From: an uncultured Pseudomonadales bacterium
GTDB lineage: Bacteria > Pseudomonadota > Gammaproteobacteria > Pseudomonadales > Azotimanducaceae
NCBI GenBank assembly: GCA_958296295.1
Contig: OY282460.1
Location: 3,952,291-4,016,290, forward strand
DNA length: 64,000 nucleotides
Direction of reading: 5' to 3'
This document shows, in pieces, positions 17,822-25,906 of the stretch. A model generated the notes under the pieces. The model was not told the origin of the DNA. It searched no databases and saw only the letters and a program-made list of their open reading frames with translations. The position numbers and the translations under genes were made by a program. Every line of letters begins with the position of its first letter. Position 1 is the stretch's first letter.

Positions 17822-17837
17822 TCGCCCGGTCCAGAAC

Positions 17838-19491
17838 TGTCCAATGCTATGTGAGCATGAACCGAAGGGCTGAATCCAACGCTAGGTGAGCACGAAAGGA
17901 GTGCCGAGTCCTCCACACTGGGAGGATGATCGTGACACTGCACACTCAGCGCTTGCACACCATGGAGCAGGTTCGGGCCTTCGTCGAGGGATCCGGGCCT
18001 GTGGACTACCAACCCTTGGACCGGGCGGCCGCCTACGCCTTCGTGCGGGGGACGCTGACGGGCTTCGACTACCACTTGCTCGGGCGCGCCGACCGGGGTC
18101 GGGTGCGGGCGTACATCGGCAAGGCGTGCGGCTTCTCGCCGGCGCAGATCAGCCGGCTGATCCGGCAGCAGGCGGAGACCGGCGTGGTGGCGGACCGGCG
18201 GGCGCGGAACAGCGGGCGTCCGTTCGAGACGGTCTACACGCCGGCGGACATCCGGCTTCTGGCGGAGGTGGACGAGGCGTTCGGGGGCATGTCGGGGCTG
18301 GCCACGTGCGAGATCCTGCGCCGCCAGTTCGAGGTGCATGGCGACGCGCGCTTCGAGCGGCTGGCGGACGTGTCGCGCTCGCACGTCTACAACCTGCGCG
18401 CGTCGCGCACCTACCGGACGAGGCGGACGACTTGGGAGAAGACGCGCCCCAGCCCGGTGGCCATCGGGGTCCGCAAGGCGCCCGAGCCGAACGGCCGGCC
18501 GGGCTTCCTGCGCGTGGACACCGTCCACATGGGCGACCGGGACGGGCGCAAGGGGGTGTACGTCGTCAACGTCGTGGACGAGGTGACGCAGTACGAGCAC
18601 GTCGGCGCCGCGCCGGCCATCTCCGAGCGGTTCATGGTTCCCATCCTGGAGGCGCTGCTGCTGCTGTTCCCGTTCGACGTGCTCGGCTTCCACGCCGACA
18701 ACGGCTCCGAGCACGTCAACCGCCGCGTCGCCGCGCTGCTGAACAAGCTGCACGTCGGCGAGTTCACCAAGTCGAGGCCGCGGCGCTCCAACGACAACGC
18801 CCTGGTCGAGGGCAAGAACGCCCACGTGGTGCGCAAGCATCTGGGCCACGACCACATCCCCGTCCGCTTCGCCGGCGACGTGGACCGGTTCGCCCGCGAG
18901 CACCTGTCGCCGTTCCTCAACTTCCACCGCCCCTGCCTGTTCGCCACCGAGCGCGTGGACGCCAAGGGCAAGGTGCGGCGAACCTACCGCCGCGAGGACG
19001 TGCTCACGCCCTTCGAGAAGCTCAAGTCGCTGCCGGACGCCGCCGGCTTCCTCCGCGTGGGCGCGAGCTTCGACGCGCTCGACCGCGCCGCCGCCGCCCA
19101 GACGGACATGCGGGCCGCCAAGTCCCTCAACCGCGCCCGCGACGAGCTGTTCCGCAAAGTCCACGGCGCCGTGGCCGCCGCGGCGTGACCTTGCCCGGCC
19201 CCGCGTTTCCCACCGTCTTCCCACCGCCGCTTTTGCGATGGAGGGGGATCGCGCCCGTGGAAAGACCGTGGAAAACGCTACTCGACTCGCCCGGCGACAG
19301 CCGCTCCCGCGGACGCGTCGCGGCAACTGTCGAGCCCGGCCAAGGGTCTTCGCCCGCGTCGAACACGCGAACCGACCCGTCTTGCGAAGGCGCGTTCAAG
19401 CCGCCTATGCTGACCCGCGTTGAACGAGGACTCGGCACTCCCTCGCGACACCTGCCGACAAGCCCGTTCATGCTCACTTTCTCATTGGACA
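17838..19491 (+). mobile_element. IS481-like insertion sequence
   Basis: About 1654 bp, bounded by TGTCCAATG at 17838 and its complement ending at 19491. Inside the ends, GTGAGCATGAAC and GGAGTGCCGAGTCCTC are shared as inverted copies, so each terminal repeat spans about 65 imperfect bases. Similarity continues about 10 bp outward (GGTCCAGAAC on the left, GGACCAGTAA on the right, 7/10), so the true ends may lie slightly further out. The left end carries the motif twice: 17840-17861 and 17875-17896 (19/22 identical), probably two transposase-binding sites. No certain target duplication was found. Confidence 0.7.
17926..19188 (+). CDS. Integrase-core (DDE) transposase, IS481-like
   Basis: 420 residues: an N-terminal helix-turn-helix region (GFSPAQISRLIRQQAETGVV, then a second one near SRSHVYNLRASRTYRT) followed by an rve-type integrase core. 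The catalytic residues are visible in LRVDTVHMGD, FHADNGSEHVNRR and NDNALVEGKNAHVVRKHLGH. The ATG at 17926 directly abuts GGAGG, so the GTG at 17932, with six bases spacing, may be the true start. The gene is intact. Family assignment to IS481 rather than a related rve group is by fold and TGT ends only. Confidence 0.8.
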   Translation: MIVTLHTQRLHTMEQVRAFVEGSGPVDYQPLDRAAAYAFVRGTLTGFDYHLLGRADRGRVRAYIGKACGFSPAQISRLIRQQAETGVVADRRARNSGRPFETVYTPADIRLLAEVDEAFGGMSGLATCEILRRQFEVHGDARFERLADVSRSHVYNLRASRTYRTRRTTWEKTRPSPVAIGVRKAPEPNGRPGFLRVDTVHMGDRDGRKGVYVVNVVDEVTQYEHVGAAPAISERFMVPILEALLLLFPFDVLGFHADNGSEHVNRRVAALLNKLHVGEFTKSRPRRSNDNALVEGKNAHVVRKHLGHDHIPVRFAGDVDRFAREHLSPFLNFHRPCLFATERVDAKGKVRRTYRREDVLTPFEKLKSLPDAAGFLRVGASFDALDRAAAAQTDMRAAKSLNRARDELFRKVHGAVAAAA

Positions 19492-20958
19492 TTACTGGTC
19501 CAAGACATAGAAGCCCCGGCTCGGAGCGTATGCGATGCCGACAGGGTCGTTGTTGCCATCGACCAGCGGGAAGTCCGCTTCTTCGTCGCGCTGCCCATCC
19601 GCCAAATAGGCGTAGACCTTGTAGTCGGCGGCGTCGACCAGATAGAGCCGACCGCGGGCGTAAACGGCAGCGGTCGAGTCCCGGTTCTCGGGGTCGGGTT
19701 CGAACCTTTCGGATTCGACAGGCCTGCCCGACGGTGTCAAGGCGTTGACTGTGTAACGGCCGAAAGCGTAGACTCGTTCGCCGGCATGAGCGATCCCGTC
19801 GACCCCGGAGATGTCGGTCCGGAAACCACCGGCGGGATCGCGTTCGCCGGCCGTCGTGTAGGCCAGTACTTCGACAACGTTGGGGTTGCTGAGCCGTACG
19901 AGGAGGCGTTCTCGGCCATAGGTCAACCCGCCCGTTGATGCAACAGATTCATTCAAGACGAGGTATTCGGATGGCTGTGCCGCGCCGCCAAGCGTGTATG
20001 CGAAAACTCTCCCCTGTCTGGCGAGCCCACCGATGAGGTAGATGCCCCTATCCACCACATACAGCCGCTCTGTCGCGTAGGCGATGCCCGCCGGTTCCTG
20101 TTGTTCTCCATCTAGCTCAAAGTCATCTTGGTATTGGTAGATGTTGGGGAAAGTTTGCCCCGGGATCGCGCGATCCAACGCAGCCGTGGTACTTGACAGA
20201 TTCGTGAGGTGACCCGTCGCGCTTTCCAACAAACTCATCACCACAATGTCCTGCTCAGACGATACGAACAGCGACCACTTCCCGGTGCCGTCTCCCAGAT
20301 TCCCTTCGAGCTGGCCGTGACCCTGCTCGAGGGCGTACGCCGTGAAAGTCCGTGCGGCACCGGCCGGCACCGTCAAACGGACCGCGGACACCCCGCCCCT
20401 ATCGTCTACGCCGTTGACTACGACTGACGCTGCGCCGTCGCTCGGGTTGATGATTCTCAGCTTGCTTACTTGCCTGAGATTGCTGCCGGGATTGAAGATC
20501 GGGACGAGATGAGTTTCTGCTGGCTTGGGCGCCGTGTCGTGCATTGCCGTCAGGAAGCCGTCACGGGTGCGAACGTAGGCGAGGACCTCCAAGTTGAGGT
20601 CGCTGTCCAGCACAAGCCGCCAGTCCCCGGTTCCCCTCCCGACTCCGGATATCCCTCTGTCCGCGTCGCCGTTCTCCAAGTGGTTGGAGTTGAAGTGCTG
20701 CGTCTCCCACGCGGCCATCGAGAGCGTGAAGGCGTCGAATGTCATCCCCTCGTCGTCTATGGCGGTAACACGAACGTCCCCGGCTTGGTTCGATCTGTTG
20801 ATGATGCGCACGAAGCCTTGCTGGGTCTCGTGGGTTGCTCGGACGAACAAAGGCACCTGATGTTCGCGTGCGAACATCGACGCGCCGCTGCCAACCACGA
20901 CAGACAAGATCAAGATCCGCCATGCCGACGCCGATCCCCAGAGATAGCTGATTTTCAC
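19492..20958 (-). CDS. Secreted beta-propeller-like protein, probably truncated by the adjacent IS
   Basis: 488 residues from a GTG at 20958. An N-terminal signal sequence (WRILILSVVVGSGASMFA) predicts export. Residues ~35-260 form beta-rich modules (VRIINRSNQAGDVRVTAIDDEG; KLRIINPSDGAASVVVNGVDD), and the C-terminal half has NHL/Kelch-like repeats with recurring GIAYA, LYVVD and KVYAYLADG elements. The last repeat stops at GFYVLDQ, where earlier repeats continue with a VYAY strand, and the TAA abuts or lies within the terminal repeat of the IS481-like element. The gene is therefore probably shortened at its 3' end. Function unknown. Confidence 0.6.
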   Translation of the reverse strand: MKISYLWGSASAWRILILSVVVGSGASMFAREHQVPLFVRATHETQQGFVRIINRSNQAGDVRVTAIDDEGMTFDAFTLSMAAWETQHFNSNHLENGDADRGISGVGRGTGDWRLVLDSDLNLEVLAYVRTRDGFLTAMHDTAPKPAETHLVPIFNPGSNLRQVSKLRIINPSDGAASVVVNGVDDRGGVSAVRLTVPAGAARTFTAYALEQGHGQLEGNLGDGTGKWSLFVSSEQDIVVMSLLESATGHLTNLSSTTAALDRAIPGQTFPNIYQYQDDFELDGEQQEPAGIAYATERLYVVDRGIYLIGGLARQGRVFAYTLGGAAQPSEYLVLNESVASTGGLTYGRERLLVRLSNPNVVEVLAYTTAGERDPAGGFRTDISGVDGIAHAGERVYAFGRYTVNALTPSGRPVESERFEPDPENRDSTAAVYARGRLYLVDAADYKVYAYLADGQRDEEADFPLVDGNNDPVGIAYAPSRGFYVLDQ

Positions 20959-21073
20959 GGTGTGTCTCTACTGTAGTGGCTCAAGCGTTCCGCAAGCACG
21001 AACAAGCGTTGACTGCGATAGTGAATCCCGCAGCAACCGTGCTGACAGCGTGGCTGCCTCACCGTCACTTCAA

Positions 21074-21598
21074 TCAGTGGGGTTCCTCAACCGGTGCGTA
21101 TTTGTAGTCCCGAAAAATCTGGCGTTGGATGCTCGCTTTGCGCCACCGAAGAAAAAGAGGCAAACGAGGCCATCTGTCTTGCGCTTCCTCTAGCGCCGCC
21201 AAGGCCGCCGGACGAGCGAACTTCTCATCCATTAGCAGCTTGCGACGTATGTCGTCGGACTGCAATCCTCCCTGAACGAGCTCGTTGATCTCGGCTATGC
21301 ATCTGTCGAACTCTTCCAGCCCTCCGTCCTCAAACGGCGTCAGACGGGCGTCTCTCCGCTTCAATCTGTCTTTCAGACGTCCTCTGTAGAGCATCTCCCC
21401 AAGCAGAAAGTAGGCACCGACCGCTGAGATCACGACAATCGACGAAGTGACCGGATGGCGATCGAATGCGAACCATATGAACACGAAAGGCGCACACACG
21501 AACGCCGCACGCCAGGTTCTCCCGCTAACGGCACGGCCTGTTCGCGAGTCGGCTTGCGGCGTCGGCTTGTGAAGAAAAGGGCAAGACCCGTCCTCCAT
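21074..21598 (-). CDS. Membrane protein of unknown function
   Basis: 174 residues from the ATG at 21598; a TTG 48 bases upstream is in frame but lies in the flank of the IS4-like element. Two adjacent hydrophobic segments (AAFVCAPFVFIWFAF and SSIVVISAVGAYFLLGEML) suggest a hairpin in the inner membrane, followed by a charged cytoplasmic tail rich in short helices (LEEFDRCIAEINELVQGG, SDDIRRKLLMDEKFARP). I do not recognise a family. Codon use is less GC-rich than in the housekeeping genes, in keeping with acquired DNA. Confidence 0.5.
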   Translation of the reverse strand: MEDGSCPFLHKPTPQADSRTGRAVSGRTWRAAFVCAPFVFIWFAFDRHPVTSSIVVISAVGAYFLLGEMLYRGRLKDRLKRRDARLTPFEDGGLEEFDRCIAEINELVQGGLQSDDIRRKLLMDEKFARPAALAALEEAQDRWPRLPLFLRWRKASIQRQIFRDYKYAPVEEPH

Positions 21599-21680
21599 GC
21601 CTAGTGTGGATGCGGAGGCGGCGATGTCGGTTCCCTGAAGAGGCAAGGCGGTCCGAGCGCGACCCGGCCCGGCGTCCGGG

Positions 21681-23042
21681 TCAGGACGTGTCGAGCGGCA
21701 CCGGCACGGGCGCCTCGTGGCCGAAGGCCAAGGCCCGGTAGAACGTGTCCCAGTCGGGCAGGAGAAAAGTCGTGAACAGCGAGCGGAAGTCCTCCCAGAA
21801 GTATGTCGGACGCCGCTTGCGCTCCAGCGCCGCCCGGAACAGCGGGCAGCATGTCGCCTGCAACTGGTCCATGCCGAACGCCAGCATCATCAAACAGGCG
21901 AACACCGTCGCCAGATTCTTCTTGCCGTGGCCGAAGTTGTGCTCGAACTCGTAGCCTTGGTTCTTCAGGGTGTTGAACGTCTCGTTCTCGATCCGCCAGC
22001 GCGCCCGCCCGGCACGCATCAGCTCCATCGCGTTCCATCGGTCTATCCGCAGGTCCGTGACCCACGAGAAATGCCTCTCCTTGCCGTTCGGCCTCCTTTC
22101 CCAATATTCGAGGAAGTTCACCTCCAGATCCGGGTGCGAGTCGTTCAGCGGCGCTCCGTTCGACCACCGGAAACGGTGCTCCACGCCGTCCGCGTCCACC
22201 GTCTCCCAGCGCTCCACGCCCGGCTTCGCCCCCGGCGCCCGCGGCGCCGACTCCAACTCGTCGACCCACGCGAACAGCGCCTTGTGGTCGCCCGGCTTCG
22301 CGCCCAGCACGAAGCCCATGTCCAGCTCCTTCAGCAGCCGGACGTGCGGCCCGTTCGACGCCAGGCCGTCCTCCACCACCACCAGCGGCAGGTGCGGATG
22401 CTCCCGGCGCAGCGCCGTCAGCAGACGCTTCGACGCGTTCCGCTCGCAGTCGTTCTTCCTCGCGCCGTCCGTCTTCAGGATCGGCTCCGGCGGAACCACC
22501 GGCAGAACCTGCCGATGCTCCGGATGGACCAGCACCGCGCACAGCGACTGGTGGTAGTACTCCAAGCTCCCGTCCCGCCGCCTCTTCACGCAGCAGTTGC
22601 CGCAATGCACCGTCGGCGACGAGAAGTGCCCCGTGCCGTCCACCGACAGCAGGTGCCGTCCGCCCAGCCACTCGTAAACCCGCAGAACCCCGCCGCGCTG
22701 CGCCAGCGCGAACAGACGCTTGAACGGACGACGCAGCTCATCCGGTTCCAGCACGTCCAGACGCTCCCGCATCCGGCTGTCCGACGGCGCCCGCCGAATC
22801 CCGAACAGGCCGCGCAGGTTCTCCTCCCGCGCCGACGGCTCGCCAAGCCCGCGAGCATCCCGGTCGAACCGCAGCAGCGACGGATACTTCAGCGCGAAGA
22901 TCGCCAGACCCGACATCAGGCAGTCCGACAGACTCAACCCGCGGCTCGACACCCCGTCCCCGATCCGCCCGAAGCAGCGGCGCATCTCCGCCACCATCCC
23001 CGGCATCGACAGATCCTTCCGAAACTTCGCCTCGCGTCCCAT
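21681..23042 (-). CDS. IS4-like transposase
   Basis: 453 residues, intact. Candidate DDE residues lie in LLSVDGTGHFSS, LVVVEDGLASNGPH and RARWRIENETFNTLKNQGY, the last followed by FEHNFGHGKKNLA; this resembles the IS4 YREK region. Four cysteines (VHCGNCCVKRRRDGS) form a small zinc-ribbon-like insert. The element ends are not resolved: TAGT...GGAGGCG occurs at 21602 and, inverted, at about 23109, but the match is too short to prove. If right, the element ends exactly at the 60-bp repeat that begins at 23110. Confidence 0.75.
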   Translation of the reverse strand: MGREAKFRKDLSMPGMVAEMRRCFGRIGDGVSSRGLSLSDCLMSGLAIFALKYPSLLRFDRDARGLGEPSAREENLRGLFGIRRAPSDSRMRERLDVLEPDELRRPFKRLFALAQRGGVLRVYEWLGGRHLLSVDGTGHFSSPTVHCGNCCVKRRRDGSLEYYHQSLCAVLVHPEHRQVLPVVPPEPILKTDGARKNDCERNASKRLLTALRREHPHLPLVVVEDGLASNGPHVRLLKELDMGFVLGAKPGDHKALFAWVDELESAPRAPGAKPGVERWETVDADGVEHRFRWSNGAPLNDSHPDLEVNFLEYWERRPNGKERHFSWVTDLRIDRWNAMELMRAGRARWRIENETFNTLKNQGYEFEHNFGHGKKNLATVFACLMMLAFGMDQLQATCCPLFRAALERKRRPTYFWEDFRSLFTTFLLPDWDTFYRALAFGHEAPVPVPLDTS

Positions 23043-23109
23043 CCTTGGACTCCTTGCCCGAAATCGAGTCGATTATCCCCCAACGCCTCCAAAAGTCTGC
23101 GAGAAACTA

Positions 23110-23169
23110 TTTTCCAGCGCGCCGCCAGCCCTTGTGCCACGCGGGCTCAGGAATTAGCGGGAATCGCTG
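23110..23169 (+). repeat. 60-bp direct repeat, left copy
   Basis: Begins TTTTCCAGCGCGCCGCC and ends GCGGGAATCGCTG. It is 58/60 identical, in the same orientation, to 31375-31434; the match starts and stops sharply on both sides. The two copies enclose the rmuC and ClpP-like/TraG-like module and two insertion sequences. It could be an attachment-site pair, or the shared border of a mobile unit; no tRNA is recognisable in it. Confidence 0.85.
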
Positions 23170-23811
23170 GCCGCACGCCAAAACCACCTAGCAAACAGTT
23201 CGGTGTCGCTGACTACCCTGACTTCTTTGACCACCCGTGCTTCTCCCCCGGTACGTTCGACATTCAATGCCCGGCGTACCGCCGGGCCGTTACCATCTGC
23301 GCCTCGTCCCAGACATTGCCGACGTCGTCGTGGCCCTTTCCTCGGCCCGCAAGCAGGAGGCGGTCGGCGATGGCTTCGCCTGCGATGACGACAGCGAGGC
23401 ACAAACCGGAGAGCTGGTACCGAAGCTGGCGGCCTGACAGGTAGGATCGTCCCATCGGTGCGGTGCTTCCGAGCAGCCGTCGCGATCCCAACTCTTGCTT
23501 GCCTGTTACTTGTCGAAGCGGACGCTGATTGGTTCCGCCCTGAATGTGGCCGGTTTGCCTTCGTAGGTCGTCGCGTTAGACATCGAACTCCCCTTGTCAC
23601 GTCGTCTCCCCGGCAGCGCCGGGCTGTTGATGACACGCGCAGGAATGCGGAGTCCCGCCTGTTCGCCAAGGCAACGGGAGAGCTACTCCCAACGCCTGTT
23701 TCGGCTGTGGTATTCGACGGGCAGCCCGGCAAAGCGGGCACCCGCGCATGTCATCGGAGAGCAACATGCCATGTCTGGCGCGTGGAAGTCAAGCGCGCGA
23801 TGCCGGCGGGG
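23170..23811. other. 642-bp segment between the left repeat and the DUF4338/ISAs1 element
   Basis: No confident gene. On the minus strand it holds a 25-codon open frame with a good ribosome-binding site (listed separately), a 75-codon open frame (23264-23491, starting MGRSYLSGRQLRYQLSGL) without a recognised fold, and, at its right end, the downstream part of the reading frame broken by the two nested insertion sequences. Composition is mixed and none of the frames shows the strong GC3 bias of the housekeeping genes. Confidence 0.4.
23506..23583 (-). CDS. Possible 25-residue small protein
   Basis: ATG at 23583 with AAGGGGAG seven bases upstream, running to TAA at 23506-23508. The peptide starts MSNATTYEGKPATFRAEP and ends RFDK. 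It is too short for homology by eye. The support is only the ribosome-binding site and its place downstream, on the same strand, of the ClpP-like/TraG-like and rmuC module, inside the direct repeats. Confidence 0.25.
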   Translation of the reverse strand: MSNATTYEGKPATFRAEPISVRFDK

Positions 23812-25899
23812 CAGGGTGATTTCATGCTAGCGACCGTTGCGCTCGGGGGGACGCGTTGCGGCGGCGGGAAGGCGGAGGCAAGTCGGCGACGGAAGCGCGG
23901 GCGACGGCTTTGTTCGGGTTCGGCGTCTTGCGCGGGCCGTCGGCGCGCTGTTCGGCCAAGCCGGGCGGCCGGCCGGGCGCGGCGCCGCGCCGCGCGGCGG
24001 CGGGTTGGGCGGATTGCGGGCGCCGAAGGCGCTCAGTCGGGATCGAGGATGGCGTCGAGGGCGTCGCGGCGCCGCATCATGAAGTGGAGGTTCGCCTCGG
24101 GCACGTGGCGGAAGCCGCGGTGGAAGACGACGGCGAGCGCGATGTTGTTGAGAGTGGCGTTGTCGGGGGCCCGTGGCGGGCGCGGATGCGGCTGGCGTCC
24201 TCGCCGAGGGTGGCGTCGCGGCGGTGGTGGTTGCCGTTCTCGACCTGCCAGTGGCCGCGGTTCCAGGCCAGCAGGCGGTCGGGGCCGGCGCGCCCGGCGT
24301 CCACGGACGTGATGCCGTAGGCGGTCTCGGTGGAGGTGGCGCCGGTCTTGACGACGGTCCGCTCGCGGATCACGCGGAACGCCTGGCGGGCGTGCGCGAA
24401 GGAGGCGAGCGCGCCCGGCAGGAGGTCGCGCGCGGCGATGCTCCGCGTCTCGACGCGGCCGTGCCCCTTGGCCGGGCCGTCGGTGTGGCGGCGGACGGCC
24501 GGCGCGTCCCAGTCGACGGTCTCGAGCAGCGCGAAGGTCTCGGGACAGTTGGCCTTGACGTCGAACATGTGGTCGGCCCCGTGGATGTCGACGATGGCGC
24601 GCTCGGTGTCGGCGCAGGCGTGCAGGGCGTCGAGGGTGAGCACGCAGCCGCGCAGGTCGACGTCGTCGAGCAGCGCCCGCACCGCGGCCGTCTCGCCGCC
24701 CTCGTCGCGGCAGCAGCGGCTCGCCAGCGGGCGCCCGCCGTGCGTGACCAGCGTGGCGGTCTCGAAGCGGGCGCCGTCGGCGGCGTGGCGGTTGGCGCCG
24801 CGGATGCGCTTGCCGTCGGCGGCGAGGGCGGGCAGGTCGGACGACTCCGCGAAGCGCGGCGCCGCCCACTGGCGCAGCACGTCGGCCAGGGCGTCCGGGT
24901 CGGTGTCCGCGAGCACCCGGCAGAAGGTCGAGTCCGATGGCGCCGTCCAGCGCCCGTCGGCGTCGCGCCACGCCCCCAGAACGCGCAGTTCGCGCTGGTC
25001 GAGGCCGCGCGCGAACCGTTCCGTCGCCACCGGCCCGAGCTGCCCGGCGAGCCGGGCGAGGGCGCAGATCGACAGCACCGTCGCCAAGCTGTGCTTGCGC
25101 CCCTGGCCGCGCCGGCAGTCGGGCATCGCCGCGAACAGGTCGCGCAGCGAGGCCAGTTCCGTTCCCGCGTAGCGCACCGGCGTCGCCCGGCACGACCACT
25201 CCGCGCGGTCGACCGGATCCGCCAGCCGCGCCGCCGCGTCCCGCCGCAGCGGACGGACGAACATCACCTTCGGCGTCGAGTGCGGATCCGTGTACGCGCC
25301 GTTGTGCCGCGCGAAGCCCCGCGTGCTCCCCAGCCGCGTCCAGTTCGAGGCGTCGTAGCAGCCGCCCCAATACCGCAACGGATCCACGAACGTCTCCGCC
25401 AGCTCCAGCACGTGGCCGTGCGCCGCCCGCCAGTCCGCGCTCAGCCGCCGCAGGCTCAGCCCCAGCGTCCGCGAGGCCAGGTTCCTCATCCCCAGCGCCT
25501 CGGGCAGAATCAGGAACCGCGTGTTGTTGCCGATCAGGTGCAACCGCCGGAACTGCACCGAGCGGTGCCAGCCCAGCCAGCGGTCCCGCGGCGCGCACTT
25601 GAAGGCGCCCGACTGCCAGCCCACCAGCGCCAGCCAATGCCCCCGCCACACCGCCACGTGCCGCAGTCCGCGCCCCGCGAACTGCCGGAACCCCAGATAG
25701 TGGTGCGCCGCCATCAGCGCGTCCCACCGGCGCCGCTCGTCCGCCCGCGCCGGACGCACCTCCACCTCCCGCAACGACACTTCCGCCCTGTCGAACGCCG
25801 CCTCCATCGCCCCTTTATAGGGCAAACGCCGGCAAATAGCCAGCTCTTTCCTAACGACTTCCGCCGTCAACATCTTGGAGCTAGCGTGAAATAGCCCTG
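23812..25899 (-). mobile_element. ISAs1-type element with DUF4338 (DruA-like) transposase, 10-bp target duplication
   Basis: 2088 bp. Imperfect 20-bp inverted ends (17/20): CAGGGTGATTTCATGCTAGC at 23812-23831 and, inverted, 25880-25899. A perfect 10-bp duplication, GCCGGCGGGG, flanks it at 23802-23811 and 25900-25909. The right duplication runs into the first bases of the ISKra4-type element, so this element inserted at the border of that one, after it. It carries one long transposase gene with a frameshift near the 3' end. Confidence 0.88.
24033..25873 (-). pseudogene. DUF4338 (DruA-like)/ISAs1 fusion transposase, frameshifted near the C-terminus
   Basis: About 613 residues if the frameshift is bridged. 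Residues ~20-265 match the DUF4338/DruA type of domain (RRWDALMAAHHYLGFRQFAG, HLIGNNTRFLILPEALGMRN, RGFARHNGAYTDPHS), the domain also found in Druantia anti-phage systems. The rest is an ISAs1 transposase with DDE residues in ALAADGKRIRGA, LTLDALHA and RGHWQVENGNHHRRDATLGEDAS. After SRIRARHG the correct sequence (DNATLNNIALAVVFHRG...) continues in another frame; the shift falls in the GGGCCCCC run at 24165-24172. Start ATG 25873; an ATG at 25807 behind AAGGGG is an alternative. Confidence 0.8.
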
Positions 25900-25906
25900 G
25901 CCGGCG

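Noticed and set aside
23110..23169. 60-bp repeat as the 3' end of a tRNA gene
   Set aside because: No acceptor stem, T-loop or CCA-type end can be drawn from the repeat and its flanks.
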